Origin: Bacteroides cutis | Lineage (GTDB): Bacteria; Bacteroidota; Bacteroidia; Bacteroidales; Bacteroidaceae | Length of the DNA stretch: 64,000 bases | NCBI RefSeq assembly: GCF_900241005.1 | Contig: NZ_OEST01000001.1 | Location: forward strand, 682,001-746,000 | Direction of reading: 5' to 3' | Shown: piece after piece, positions 1-8,288 of the stretch | Layout: each line of letters starts with the position of its first letter | How positions within the stretch are numbered: the first letter of the stretch is position 1 | The notes under the pieces: generated by a model | Database searches by the model: none | Told to the model about the DNA's origin: nothing | The model's input: the letters and a program-made list of their open reading frames with translations, nothing else | Program-made: the position numbers and the translations under genes

Positions 1-434
1 GCAATATCCGAAATCATTTTGGGGATGAAGAACGGATTGAACTTAGGACCATTTTCTTTATTGAGGGCATAGTTACCTGCTTCTTCTTCAAATGTACGAA
101 TTCCACCAATACCGGCGCCAAAAATGACACCAATCTTGTTCAAATCCTCATTTTCGACATCAAGACCAGAATCTTCTACCGCTTGCTTGGCTACACCGAT
201 GGCATACTGAGTGTATAAATCCATCTTACGAGCCTCTTTACGGTCTATATATTGATTAGCATCGAAGCCTTTCACTTCGCATGCAAACTGGGTCTTGAAA
301 AGTGATGCGTCGAAATGAGTAATAGGCCCTGCTCCACTAACCCCATTCACGAGATTTTCCCAAAATTCGGGTACTGTGTTGCCAATGGGAGTAATAGCGC
401 CAAGACCTGTTACTACAACTCTTTTTAATTCCAT
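1..434 (-). CDS. fabF: 3-oxoacyl-ACP synthase II (FabF), N-terminal part
   Basis: Elongating beta-ketoacyl-ACP synthase of type II fatty acid synthesis: it condenses malonyl-ACP with a growing acyl-ACP in the cytoplasm. The start codon is at 432-434, and the reading frame runs leftward out of the window, so only about 144 N-terminal residues are present. The start MELKRVVVTGLGAITPIGN and the later GAGIGGIRTFEEE and PFFIPKMISD stretches are typical of the thiolase-fold N-terminal half of FabF. The catalytic Cys and the two His lie outside the window. It follows acpP by 23 bp on the same strand, the usual acpP-fabF order, so the two are probably cotranscribed. Confidence 0.97.
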   Translation of the reverse strand, partial: MELKRVVVTGLGAITPIGNTVPEFWENLVNGVSGAGPITHFDASLFKTQFACEVKGFDANQYIDRKEARKMDLYTQYAIGVAKQAVEDSGLDVENEDLNKIGVIFGAGIGGIRTFEEEAGNYALNKENGPKFNPFFIPKMISDI

Positions 435-457
435 ACTAAGAAATGAATGGATTAAGA

Positions 458-694
458 TTACTTAGCGTGTTCTTCGATGTAAGATACAGCATCCTGTACA
501 GTACCAATCTTTTCAGCTTGATCATCAGGAATAGAAATGCCGAATTCTTTTTCGAATTCCATGATAAGTTCTACAGTGTCAAGAGAATCAGCTCCTAAAT
601 CGTTAGTGAAGCTAGCTGTTTCAGTAACTTCTGATTCTTCAACGCCTAATTTGTCGACAATAATCGCTTTCACTCTTGATGCAATTTCAGACAT
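458..694 (-). CDS. acpP: acyl carrier protein
   Basis: Small acidic cytoplasmic carrier of 78 residues, the normal length. It holds fatty acyl chains as thioesters on a phosphopantetheine arm for FabF and the other fatty-acid enzymes, and for lipid A acylation. The attachment motif [10 protein letters not shown] is intact, with the serine near residue 37. It is the first gene of a leftward unit with fabF. A promoter-like pair lies at 746-777 on the minus strand. Confidence 0.98.
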   Translation of the reverse strand: MSEIASRVKAIIVDKLGVEESEVTETASFTNDLGADSLDTVELIMEFEKEFGISIPDDQAEKIGTVQDAVSYIEEHAK

Positions 695-745
695 AACTTT
701 AAGTTTTTAATTAATAATTAGTTTTATTTCTTTAAATTTGCGGTG

Positions 746-777
746 CAAAGGAATAAATATTTATCGTTCCTCGCAAA
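746..777 (-). promoter_or_regulatory. promoter of acpP-fabF
   Basis: On the minus strand a TTTG box (774-777) is followed after 20 bp by TTCCTTTG (746-753), one mismatch from the Bacteroidetes -7 consensus TAnnTTTG. It lies about 50 bp upstream of the acpP start. Assigned by pattern only. Confidence 0.5.
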
Positions 778-843
778 TATTTGATGAATTAAATGTACCT
801 TTTTGCACATTTTTCACGGTTTTGTGCAGAGATTGGAGGGTTT

Positions 844-1407
844 ATGAGTAAGAACATTGCTGTTTTAGCTTCCGGTAATGGCACGAATGCCGAAAATATC
901 ATTCGCTACTTTCAAGATAGCGAATCGGTTCATATAGGACTGGTTTTAACTAACCGGGAAACCGCTTTTGTGATGGAACGTGCACGTTGTCTGAATGTTC
1001 CGTCGGTTTATATACCTAAAGAGGAGTGGAAAGAAGGTATGTCTGTGTTGGCTCTTCTAAGAGATAGAAAGATTGATTTTATAGTGTTGGCAGGTTTTCT
1101 GGCACGTGTACCGGATTGTATCTTGCATGCTTATCCCAATAAAATTATAAATATTCATCCTTCTTTACTGCCTAAGTTTGGCGGAAAGGGAATGTATGGT
1201 AATCGTGTACACGAGGCGGTGGTAGCTGCCGGTGAGAAAGAAAGTGGTATTACTATACATTATATAAATGAACATTTTGATGAAGGAAAGATTATCAGGC
1301 AGTATAAATGTCCTATTTGGCCGGGTGAAACAGCAGAACAGGTAGCGGAAAAAGTACATGCGCTGGAGTATGAATATTATCCGCAAGTCATTGCAGAACT
1401 GATATAG
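844..1407 (+). CDS. purN: phosphoribosylglycinamide formyltransferase (PurN)
   Basis: Cytoplasmic enzyme of de novo purine synthesis that moves a formyl group from 10-formyl-tetrahydrofolate to GAR. The product from 844 is 187 residues, the usual length. The frame is open upstream to 793, but the family N-terminus (MSKNIAVLASGNGTNAENII) begins at 844 and a GGAGGG stretch sits just before it, so I take 844 as the start. Family motifs are present: VLAGFLARVP, NIHPSLLPKFGGKGMYG with the catalytic His, and ESGITIHYINEHFDEGKII with the catalytic Asp. It is convergent with pdxB, with only 14 bp between stops. Confidence 0.96.
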   Translation: MSKNIAVLASGNGTNAENIIRYFQDSESVHIGLVLTNRETAFVMERARCLNVPSVYIPKEEWKEGMSVLALLRDRKIDFIVLAGFLARVPDCILHAYPNKIINIHPSLLPKFGGKGMYGNRVHEAVVAAGEKESGITIHYINEHFDEGKIIRQYKCPIWPGETAEQVAEKVHALEYEYYPQVIAELI

Positions 1408-1421
1408 TGAGAAAACAAAGT

Positions 1422-2465
1422 TTAGGGGCACAAAATAGTGTAAGCGTTTTTCTCCCTTCTCAGGGGATAATCTCCCCGTAACTTTTCAAATAATTCAGGA
1501 TGGGCCTTCAGGGCTTCACTGTCCCGGCGAGGGTCGTACATTTTTAAATAGGCTTCCTCCATAGAGGATGTTGTGAGCTGTGCTTGTTCGGGTTCTGGTG
1601 GTATGATGCGGTAATCGGCTTGCAGGTTGAAATGCCGGCAAAGTGCGTCGAGAGACATTCGTGTAGCATTTGCCTTGCCGTCTGCTGAGTATCCGGCAAT
1701 ATGCGGAGTGCCGAGGAATACCTTATTTAATAAGGTGAGGTTGATGTTTGGCTCGTTTTCCCAGACGTCAATGATGGCATCCGAGATAATTCCTGTAGCC
1801 AAAGCTTCCAATAGTGCATTTGTTTCTATGACTTCTCCACGGGAGGTATTAATAATGACTGGCTTTCGTCTCAATGATTGGAAGAAGGCATTATCTGCCA
1901 AATGGAACGTTTTGTATTTTCCTTCCTTATATAAAGGTACGTGGAAAGTCAGTATATCACATTCTTCGGCAAGCGTTTGGAGGGCGCAGAAGTCTTTTTC
2001 CCCTTCTTTATCTTCGCGGGGGAGGTCATTCAGCAATACGCGCATGCCGAATTCTTGGGCGACTTTAGCAATTTTACTGCCTACATTTCCTACTCCGATA
2101 ATTCCGATGGTGGCTTCGGAAAGTTTTACTCCTTTCAGTTGCTGCAACAGTATCAGGGAAGATTGCAGATATTGGGCTACCGATGCGGAGTTACATCCGG
2201 GTGCATTCTTCCAGGTAATTCCGGCTTTCCGGCAATATTCCGTATCGATATGGTCGAAGCCGATGGTGGCGGTAGCGATGAACTTTACTTTGCTGCCTTC
2301 CAGCAGTTCGCGGTTGCAGTGTGTGCGGGTGCGTATGATGAGTGCATCCGCATCTTGCACCATAGCGGGAGTGAAATCACTTCCGGGTAGATAAACCACT
2401 TCATTTGCTATCTGCTCGATAGCTTCCTTTATAAAAGGTATTTTGTTGTCGACAATGACTTTCAT
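1422..2465 (-). CDS. pdxB: erythronate-4-phosphate dehydrogenase (PdxB)
   Basis: NAD-dependent D-2-hydroxyacid dehydrogenase family member of 347 residues. It oxidises 4-phosphoerythronate in the DXP-dependent pyridoxal phosphate route. The Rossmann motif IGIIGVGNVGSKIA is near residue 120. The substrate/NAD loop INTSRGEVIE and the catalytic HIAGYSADGKANAT are in place, and the C-terminal part matches the PdxB-specific dimerisation region rather than generic SerA. It is a single leftward gene with a TAACTTTG -7 box just upstream (2488-2495, minus strand). Confidence 0.92.
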   Translation of the reverse strand: MKVIVDNKIPFIKEAIEQIANEVVYLPGSDFTPAMVQDADALIIRTRTHCNRELLEGSKVKFIATATIGFDHIDTEYCRKAGITWKNAPGCNSASVAQYLQSSLILLQQLKGVKLSEATIGIIGVGNVGSKIAKVAQEFGMRVLLNDLPREDKEGEKDFCALQTLAEECDILTFHVPLYKEGKYKTFHLADNAFFQSLRRKPVIINTSRGEVIETNALLEALATGIISDAIIDVWENEPNINLTLLNKVFLGTPHIAGYSADGKANATRMSLDALCRHFNLQADYRIIPPEPEQAQLTTSSMEEAYLKMYDPRRDSEALKAHPELFEKLRGDYPLRREKNAYTILCP

Positions 2466-2487
2466 TTCATTTACCGTTAATTGTAGG

Positions 2488-2495
2488 CAAAGTTA
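2488..2495 (-). promoter_or_regulatory. -7 box for pdxB
   Basis: TAACTTTG on the minus strand matches TAnnTTTG, about 23 bp before the pdxB start. No good -33 TTTG is visible at the expected distance. Confidence 0.4.
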
Positions 2496-2537
2496 AAAAT
2501 AAATTATGAGAATAGGAGATGCCGGTATGATAATGTA

Positions 2538-2545
2538 TATCTTTG
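2538..2545 (+). promoter_or_regulatory. -7 box for the ORF6N-domain gene
   Basis: TATCTTTG, a perfect TAnnTTTG match, 31 bp before the ATG at 2576. No clear -33 box. Confidence 0.4.
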
Positions 2546-2575
2546 TATATGGTTCGTTACATAAATTAAGATATT

Positions 2576-3126
2576 ATGAAAAATGTACTTATGGGCATTG
2601 AAGAAGTGGAAGATAAAATAATTGTGCTTCGTGGGCAAAAAGTTCTTTTGGGTAGGGATGTGGCTACTTTGTATGGGGTAGAAACACGTGATATTAATAA
2701 GTCAGTTAAAAATAACCCGAATAAATTTCCTAAGGGTATATTATGGCGCTGAACGATAGCGAGTTAAAAGGTTTGCGGTGGAAAAATTCCACCACTAATC
2801 TCTCTAAGTCAAGAGTATTGCCGAAAGCGTTTACCGAAAAGGGACTTTACATGATTGCCACTATCTTAAAGAGCCCTTGTGCCACGGAAGCTACATTTGC
2901 CATTATTGAGACTTTTGCTAAATTGCGAGAGTTGTCTCGCGTTATGAATAGCTTGCCGGATGCTTCTGAAGAGCAGCAGAAATCTTTATTGCAAAAGAGT
3001 GGTGAATTGTTTTCTGATTTATTAGATAACAATCTTCAGGCAACAGATTCGGAAACTACTATAGAGTTAAATCTTGCCCTGCTGAAGGTAAAACATACCG
3101 TGAAACGGAAAGCTGAAAAGGAATAA
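2576..3126 (+). pseudogene. ORF6N/KilA-N-like DNA-binding protein, frameshifted
   Basis: The first frame from ATG 2576 gives an N-terminal ORF6N-type domain (EEVEDKIIVLRGQKVLLG, then DVATLYGVETRDINKSVKNN, NPNKFPKG) and hits a stop about 55 codons in. The -1 frame then continues the domain without a break (YIMALNDSELKGL, a variable TTNLSKSRVLPKAFTEKG stretch, GLYMIATILKSP) to the stop at 3126. The shift lies in the AAGGGTATATT stretch near 2735-2745; one lost base explains it. ORF6N proteins are usually phage- or mobile-element-associated DNA-binding proteins of about 180 residues, and the joined product would be about that. No slippery heptamer suits programmed shifting. A start at the internal ATG 2743 would give a 127-residue protein without the DNA-binding N-terminus. 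Confidence 0.75.
3090..3126 (+). repeat. direct repeat copy 1 (3' end of ORF6N gene)
   Basis: The last 32 bp of the ORF6N gene, including its stop codon (3095-3126), recur exactly at 4879-4910. With one mismatch the match extends to 37 bp (3090-3126 against 4874-4910). The two copies bracket the MORN cassette. Confidence 0.9.
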
Positions 3127-3195
3127 GTTATGGAGTTAAGCCGATAGTTTTGAATGTTGTTTTTGCAAGACTATCGGCCTATAACTTCTTTATTA

Positions 3196-4287
3196 TCAAA
3201 ATGAAGCTATTTCATATTTTGATTGCGGTATGCTAAATCCTTCTTTTTGTGCGGCGAGGCGAACGCTTCTCATGCTTTTCTGGTATTGACGAAGCAATTT
3301 GGCATCAGAATTAGCTACACGTCCATCACCTGCGGTATTTGCGGTGACTTTGTGACGAACACGATCTTCAAAAGTATTTTTGGCTTTCAATTCCCATTTG
3401 TTATACAATGTCTGATAATAGCTCAAACTCTTGCCGGAGGCGATGTTGTCTTCATCAACTTTACCTCCAATGTTTTCCGGGGCATCTTTTTGGCTTGCAT
3501 CGTGTGCTATCGTCGCTGCTGTTACCCCGGCTTGTGCAAAGTTGAATGCGGCTTCAGTCAACATGCCGCGTACTTCCTTTTTCCATGCCTTGTTGTCAGC
3601 CCTGAATGCTTCAAGGTTGGAACTGGCGACTTGTGAGCTGTTGAAAGAGCGAAACTGTCCATCAGTCCATTTACCTACTTCCCACACATCAAGCGCATGG
3701 AATATCATGCCAATACCTTGGCGGATACCGTTTCGCATGATACCATAGATAATGTCGCCATCGTCTTCCACGGTCAGACCGAAACCATCAGGAGTACCTC
3801 CGGTGGTCTCTCCTAAATAGAGATTGTTATCGAATTCTGTCATGCAAAAGCGTTGCGAGGATGATGCTGATGATGAAATAGTTTCACTGGCAGGCTTATC
3901 GTTCTCAAAACGCCCTTCATAAACCAAACTTCCGTCAGAACTGTAACAAGAGCCTTTGCCGCTTTTTTTCCCGTCGCGCCAATTGCCAACATACACAACT
4001 GCACCGGATACATTAGGGATACCTTTTACATTAGCGATGAGCATGCCCCGGCCACTTATCTTGTCTTCTGAGAAATCGCCTACATATACGGCTCCGCTTT
4101 TTTGGCGTTCTATGCCAAATCCATTTTTACGTTTGCCGTTATAGTTATATTGCCCGATGTAGTCGGTCTTGTTGCCCTCGCCGAAAAGTATGGTTGCAAT
4201 GTCTTGGGCACTGACCGGAATACAGACGACGGATAGGAAGAGTGCCAGAAGTACGGCTCTACTTTCCTTTATAAACAAAGTCTTCAT
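3196..4287 (-). CDS. secreted MORN-repeat protein
   Basis: Product of 363 residues if started at 4287 (MKTLFIKESRAVLLALFL). The frame is open to 4305, but 4287 gives a clean signal peptide ending VSAQ. The mature part starts with MORN-type repeats: YIGQYNYNGKRKNGFG, YVGDFSEDKISGRG, YVGNWRDGKKSGKG, YEGRFENDKP, and further degenerate copies around YLGETTGGTPDGFG. The C-terminal third is not recognised and is rich in basic and polar residues. MORN repeats form elongated beta-sheets that often act as scaffolds. The start overlaps the end of the 4259-4735 gene by 29 bp, so the pair is probably translationally coupled. Function unknown. Confidence 0.85.
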   Translation of the reverse strand: MKTLFIKESRAVLLALFLSVVCIPVSAQDIATILFGEGNKTDYIGQYNYNGKRKNGFGIERQKSGAVYVGDFSEDKISGRGMLIANVKGIPNVSGAVVYVGNWRDGKKSGKGSCYSSDGSLVYEGRFENDKPASETISSSASSSQRFCMTEFDNNLYLGETTGGTPDGFGLTVEDDGDIIYGIMRNGIRQGIGMIFHALDVWEVGKWTDGQFRSFNSSQVASSNLEAFRADNKAWKKEVRGMLTEAAFNFAQAGVTAATIAHDASQKDAPENIGGKVDEDNIASGKSLSYYQTLYNKWELKAKNTFEDRVRHKVTANTAGDGRVANSDAKLLRQYQKSMRSVRLAAQKEGFSIPQSKYEIASF

Positions 4288-4735
4288 TGATAGTGTATTT
4301 GTCACTTTTTTGTGCCTTCTTAAGTAATTTTAGCCCTTCCTTTTCTGCGATATTCTCCATGAAGAACGGCTTCTTGAGGTTGGCGTTGCACAATACATAA
4401 TAGGTTTCGCCGTCTTCCAAGTTAAGGTTCAGTTCTGCGTGGTACACACCGCCTTTGCTGGGACAATCTACAGATATGACATAGCTGTCAGGATGCTCGA
4501 AGGTTATCTTACGGGCGCACATGTTATACAGCTTCGTTTCTGCCCCCTTATAGGTTGGTTTGCCTTCCGGATTAAGGGTAAAACCTTTCTCTCCGTTTAC
4601 ATTGAACACGTATTCGGAATGCCAAAAACGAAAGTCTATAAAGAAATAGACGGTACTTTGTGCTTTCGCATTCTGAATGCAAATAGCGGCTAGCAAAAAA
4701 GTTGCTAAAATTAATTTTTTAAAAATGGATTTCAT
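4259..4735 (-). CDS. small secreted protein of unknown function
   Basis: 158 residues with a signal peptide (MKSIFKKLILATFLLAAICI, cleavage after AKA). The mature part is beta-rich (YFFIDFRFWHSEYVFNVNGEKG, YVISVDCPSKGGVYHAELNL, GETYYVLCNANLKKPFFMEN) and has several Cys. I recognise no family. It is the first gene of a leftward pair with the MORN protein, which starts inside its 3' end. Both are presumably periplasmic or surface exposed and may interact. Confidence 0.75.
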   Translation of the reverse strand: MKSIFKKLILATFLLAAICIQNAKAQSTVYFFIDFRFWHSEYVFNVNGEKGFTLNPEGKPTYKGAETKLYNMCARKITFEHPDSYVISVDCPSKGGVYHAELNLNLEDGETYYVLCNANLKKPFFMENIAEKEGLKLLKKAQKSDKYTINEDFVYKGK

Positions 4736-4873
4736 CTTGTCTTGTCATTTAAAGTTTAACATATAGTGATAATTAGAATGATTTATCTATGACATAAAAT
4801 CAATGTTGATTAATTCTGATATTCATTACAAATATAGTTGTTTATTTGAGACGGTAGATAACTATTCTAAATA

Positions 4874-4910
4874 AAAATATACCGTGAAACGGAAAGCTGA
4901 AAAGGAATAA
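4874..4910 (+). repeat. direct repeat copy 2 (orphan ORF6N 3' end)
   Basis: Exact 32-bp copy (4879-4910) of the end of the ORF6N gene including its stop codon, 37 bp with one mismatch. It is not attached to any reading frame here and looks like a scar of a cassette insertion or duplication. Confidence 0.9.
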
Positions 4911-4922
4911 AATAGCGAACTG

Positions 4923-4954
4923 TTTGGTTGTGTGCGAAATATTGCATAGTTTTG
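4923..4954 (+). promoter_or_regulatory. promoter at the head of the glycan locus
   Basis: TTTG (4923-4926), 20 bp, then TAGTTTTG (4947-4954), a full match to the Bacteroidetes housekeeping promoter. It is about 55 bp before the first glycosyltransferase start at 5010 and probably drives 5010-9191. Confidence 0.7.
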
Positions 4955-5009
4955 TCAACTTATAGTAATGATACAGTTTATTAAACGAGGATAAAACGCC
5001 CCAAACAGT

Positions 5010-5726
5010 ATGAAGTGTGTTCATATCATCACCCCCGTGAAGGACTCTATAGAGTTGACATTGCAGGCTGCGGAAGCCATTATGGCATCTGACCTAAACG
5101 TTCCTTTTGTATATACTATTTATAATGATTTCAGTACGGAAGAAAGTACTGCCCGGTTGCAGGAGGCTTCTGCGAAATTGGGATTTGAACTGGTAAATCT
5201 TTCGGATATCACCGACCATCCTTCCCCTAATTATCTGCTTGTGTTGCAGATGGCCCAGCAACGTGCCATCCGGGAAGAGGCAGGACTGATTATCGTTGAA
5301 TCGGATGTGATAGTGAAGAAAAACACCTTGCAGTCTTTGTTCGACGGAGCACTCCAAAGAGAAGATTGCGGTATTGCCGCTGCCGTCACTGTGGACGAGA
5401 AGGGAGATATCAATTATCCCTATCTGTTTGCCAAAGGTCGCGAAAACCAGGTATTCCCGGAGAAGAAGCATTGTAGCTTTTGCTGTTCTCTGCTAGCTTT
5501 GAACTTCCTGAAAACGTTTGACTTTCACCAACTGGACCCGGAAAAGAACTGGCATGATGTTACTATCTCCCATCAATCATTGAAAGAGGGTTTCAAGAAT
5601 TATCTGTTTACTACCTTGCCGGTGTGGCATCGCCCGCATGGCAGCCGTCCCTGGAAACAGTTGAAGTATAAAAATCCGTTGAAATACTATTGGTTGAAAT
5701 ATACGAAGGGATTAGATAAAATCTGA
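5010..5726 (+). CDS. glycosyltransferase family 2-like protein
   Basis: 238 residues, cytoplasmic face. The start MKCVHIITPVKDSIELTLQA with a following YNDFST segment is a GT-A nucleotide-sugar fold. IIVESDVIV (around residues 97-105) takes the place of the metal-binding DxD. The C-terminal part (VWHRPHGSRPWKQLKYKNPL) is basic and may sit on the membrane. It is the first gene of the locus and lies 6 bp before the Kdo-kinase-like gene, so it probably acts on the inner part of the LPS glycan. The sugar donor cannot be told from sequence. Confidence 0.8.
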   Translation: MKCVHIITPVKDSIELTLQAAEAIMASDLNVPFVYTIYNDFSTEESTARLQEASAKLGFELVNLSDITDHPSPNYLLVLQMAQQRAIREEAGLIIVESDVIVKKNTLQSLFDGALQREDCGIAAAVTVDEKGDINYPYLFAKGRENQVFPEKKHCSFCCSLLALNFLKTFDFHQLDPEKNWHDVTISHQSLKEGFKNYLFTTLPVWHRPHGSRPWKQLKYKNPLKYYWLKYTKGLDKI

Positions 5727-5732
5727 CCGGTT

Positions 5733-6494
5733 ATGAGTAGTGTAAAGAAAAGAAAGAATATTATCTCCCATCCCCATGCTTTGATGCTTCATCCTGACTT
5801 TGAAGACATGAGGGAGTTTGTAGTTTCACTTCCCGAACGTTTCCAGAGAGAAGAAGGGGTCGTCATCCATAAAAAACGTAATGAACTGCGGAGGATGGAG
5901 TATAAAGGCAGGCAATTTGTAGTCAAGTCTTTTCAGCGTCCTAACTTTCTTAACCGATTGGTGTATGGCATTTTTCGCGCATCAAAGGCTCAACGCTCCT
6001 ATGAGTATGCCGAAAGATTTTTGGCGATGGGTGTGGGGACTCCCCAGCCGGTGGGGTATTTGAATATTCGTAGGGGGGGCTTGTTCGATGAAAGCTACTA
6101 TGTGAGCTGTCAATCGGAGTGTACGCATGTTTACGCTGATTTATTTTATGAGAAGTTTGATTGTGAGGAAGAGGTGTCGCGGGCAGTGGGACGAACTACC
6201 GGCATTCTTCATGAACATGGATATGCGCATAAGGATTATGGACGCGAAAATATTCTGTTCTGTAAGACACCCGAAGGCGTTAAGCTCGAAATAGTAGACC
6301 TGAACCGGATGTATATCGGTTCTATCGGCATCAAAGCGGGATGTAAGAACTTTATGCGCTTGCCGGCAACTCCGCAGATGCACCGTTGGATAGCAGAGGA
6401 ATATGCCAAGGTTCGGGGTTTCGATGTTGAGGAGTGTTTTGACCTGATGGTAGCTTATAGAAGTACCCAGACGAGCGAGGGAGATATATATTGA
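5733..6494 (+). CDS. LPS core kinase, Kdo kinase/WaaP family
   Basis: 253 residues with an atypical protein-kinase fold: a beta-strand with likely ATP-binding Lys65 (QFVVKSFQRP), the catalytic loop HKDYGRENILF (166-176, Asp168 and Asn173), and VDLNRM (188-193) supplying the metal-binding Asp in place of DFG. Family members phosphorylate Kdo or heptose of the LPS inner core at the inner membrane. Bacteroides LPS is known to carry phosphorylated Kdo, so that substrate is likely. It sits between two GT2 genes (gaps 6 and 7 bp) in one operon. A G7 run near 6073 could be a slippage site. Confidence 0.87.
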   Translation: MSSVKKRKNIISHPHALMLHPDFEDMREFVVSLPERFQREEGVVIHKKRNELRRMEYKGRQFVVKSFQRPNFLNRLVYGIFRASKAQRSYEYAERFLAMGVGTPQPVGYLNIRRGGLFDESYYVSCQSECTHVYADLFYEKFDCEEEVSRAVGRTTGILHEHGYAHKDYGRENILFCKTPEGVKLEIVDLNRMYIGSIGIKAGCKNFMRLPATPQMHRWIAEEYAKVRGFDVEECFDLMVAYRSTQTSEGDIY

Positions 6495-6501
6495 GGATAC
6501 T

Positions 6502-7401
6502 ATGAAGATTATAGCAGTAGTTGTAACTTATAACCGGCTGGAGCTTTTGAAGAGAACCGTCCGGTGCCTGCAACAAAACAAACCGGTGTCTTCTATCGTG
6601 GTGGTTAATAATGGAAGTACGGATGGCACTGCCGATTGGCTGAAGACTCAGCCGGATTTGGTGGTTATCAGCCAGACTAACGTCGGTGGTTCGGGTGGCT
6701 TTTTTACCGGTATGCAACATGCCTATCAGGCAGGGGCGGACTGGATATGGTGCATGGACGACGATGTGTTTCCGCGTGCCGATTGTCTGGAACAGTTGTT
6801 GATGTGTGCTGGCGGGGAGGATGTGGGCATACTGGCTCCACGCCGCTTGCAGGAAGGCAAGCTTTTCACTCATGAATTTCAGGGGTATAACTTGACAAAT
6901 CCGTTTGCTTCCATGTATACTGGTAAACTGTCGAAACAGCATGTGACTGCTCCTACGGAAATTCAGGGTGCTGCCTTTGAGGGACCGTTTATTCGCCGTG
7001 AAGTGGTTGAGAAAATAGGTTATCCCAATAAAGACTTGTTTATCTTCTGTGATGATACCGATTATTGCCTTCGTACTGTGCAGGCAGGCTACAAGATAAT
7101 ATATGTGCCTTCGGCCTTGATGGATAAGGAGAAATTCTTCTCGGATGACAGTTGGAGCGAACGGAACAAAAAGAAAAAGTGGAAGCGTTTCTACCAAGTG
7201 AGGAACTCCACGTACCTCAGCCATCATTACGGGCGAAACTGGGCGGTGAAATATCTCAGAGGTTTTATCGGGGTGTCGGGATATATCCTGACGGCTCTGG
7301 TTACCTGCCCCTTTACGGATGCTTACCGGTGGAGCGATATCTCCAAACTCTGGAAAGCCTATCGTGACGGGGTGAACGAGCGGCTGGGAATTATGAAATA
7401 A
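6502..7401 (+). CDS. GT2 glycosyltransferase, GlfT2/rhamnosyltransferase-like
   Basis: 299 residues. N-terminal GT-A fold with VVVTYNRLELLKRTV, VVNNGSTDGT (34-43) and WIWCMDDDVFP, where the DDD (86-88) binds metal and nucleotide sugar. The central GAAFEGPFIRREVVEKIGYP and FIFCDDTDYCLR segments are typical of the galactofuranosyl-/rhamnosyltransferase branch. The MDDD form resembles GlfT2, and a UDP-galactopyranose mutase gene is present in this locus, so galactofuranose is a reasonable donor guess. It is third in the 5010-9191 operon. Confidence 0.85.
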   Translation: MKIIAVVVTYNRLELLKRTVRCLQQNKPVSSIVVVNNGSTDGTADWLKTQPDLVVISQTNVGGSGGFFTGMQHAYQAGADWIWCMDDDVFPRADCLEQLLMCAGGEDVGILAPRRLQEGKLFTHEFQGYNLTNPFASMYTGKLSKQHVTAPTEIQGAAFEGPFIRREVVEKIGYPNKDLFIFCDDTDYCLRTVQAGYKIIYVPSALMDKEKFFSDDSWSERNKKKKWKRFYQVRNSTYLSHHYGRNWAVKYLRGFIGVSGYILTALVTCPFTDAYRWSDISKLWKAYRDGVNERLGIMK

Positions 7402-7429
7402 AACTATTTTAAATATAAACGGTCTTATT

Positions 7430-8275
7430 ATGAGGCTTATAAAAGTAACAGGCGGTTTAGGAAATCAGATGTTTATTTACGCTTTTTATCTGCGGATGAA
7501 GAAGCGCTATCCCAAGGTGCGCATAGACCTTTCGGATATGATGCATTATAAAGTGCATTACGGATATGAAATGCATCGTGTATTTAACCTGCCCCGCACG
7601 GAGTTTTGCATTAACCAGCCTCTGAAGAAAGTTATCGAGTTTCTTTTCTTCAAAAAAATATATGAACGGAAGCAAGACCCTAATAGTTTGCAGGCTTTTG
7701 AGAAGAAGTATTGTTGGCCTTTGCTTTACTTTAAAGGGTTTTATCAGTCAGAACGATTTTTTGCGGATATTAGGGACGAGGTACGGGAGGCTTTTACCTT
7801 TGACAAAAGTAATGCCAACAAGCAAAGCCTTGATATGCTGGATAGGTTGGACAAAGATGAAAATGCGGTATCTCTGCATATTCGTCGTGGAGACTATCTG
7901 CAACCGCAACACTGGGCTACTACCGGAAGTGTATGCCAATTGCCTTATTACCGGAACGCCATAGCGGAAATGAACAAGAGGGTTTCCGCCCCGTCTTATT
8001 ATGTCTTTTCGGATGATATTGCCTGGGTAAAGGAAAATCTATCGTTGCCGAATGCGGTGTATATTGACTGGAATAAAGGTGAAGATAGTTGGCAAGACAT
8101 GATGCTGATGAGCCATTGCAAGCATCACATCATCTGTAACAGTACATTCAGTTGGTGGGGAGCCTGGTTAAATCCCCGTGAAGACAAAACGGTGATTGTA
8201 CCTTGCCGTTGGTTCCAACATTCCGAGACTCCGAATATCTATCCTGCGGGATGGGTAAAAGTAGCAATAGACTAA
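7430..8275 (+). CDS. alpha-1,2-fucosyltransferase-like (GT11)
   Basis: 281 residues with all GT11 signatures: N-terminal VTGGLGNQMFIYAF, HIRRGDY (150-156) that binds GDP-fucose, and the C-terminal D-MLMSHCKHHIICNSTFSW block followed by WGAWLNP. GT11 enzymes move L-fucose in alpha-1,2 linkage, commonly to galactose; some bacterial members add it to other sugars. Fourth gene of the operon, 28 bp after the preceding GT2. A second GT11-like gene lies at 19637-20548. Confidence 0.9.
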   Translation: MRLIKVTGGLGNQMFIYAFYLRMKKRYPKVRIDLSDMMHYKVHYGYEMHRVFNLPRTEFCINQPLKKVIEFLFFKKIYERKQDPNSLQAFEKKYCWPLLYFKGFYQSERFFADIRDEVREAFTFDKSNANKQSLDMLDRLDKDENAVSLHIRRGDYLQPQHWATTGSVCQLPYYRNAIAEMNKRVSAPSYYVFSDDIAWVKENLSLPNAVYIDWNKGEDSWQDMMLMSHCKHHIICNSTFSWWGAWLNPREDKTVIVPCRWFQHSETPNIYPAGWVKVAID

Positions 8276-8288
8276 TACATAGAACATC

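Noticed and set aside
1627..2394. A 255-codon open frame opposite pdxB
   Set aside because: It lies wholly antisense to a well-recognised gene and encodes no recognisable motif.
2725..2745. Programmed -1 frameshift in the ORF6N gene
   Set aside because: No X-XXY-YYZ heptamer in the reading frame and no strong downstream structure; a simple base loss is enough.
4842..5024. A 60-codon leftward frame before the glycan locus
   Set aside because: It covers the repeat copy and the predicted promoter, and has no coding signal or plausible start.
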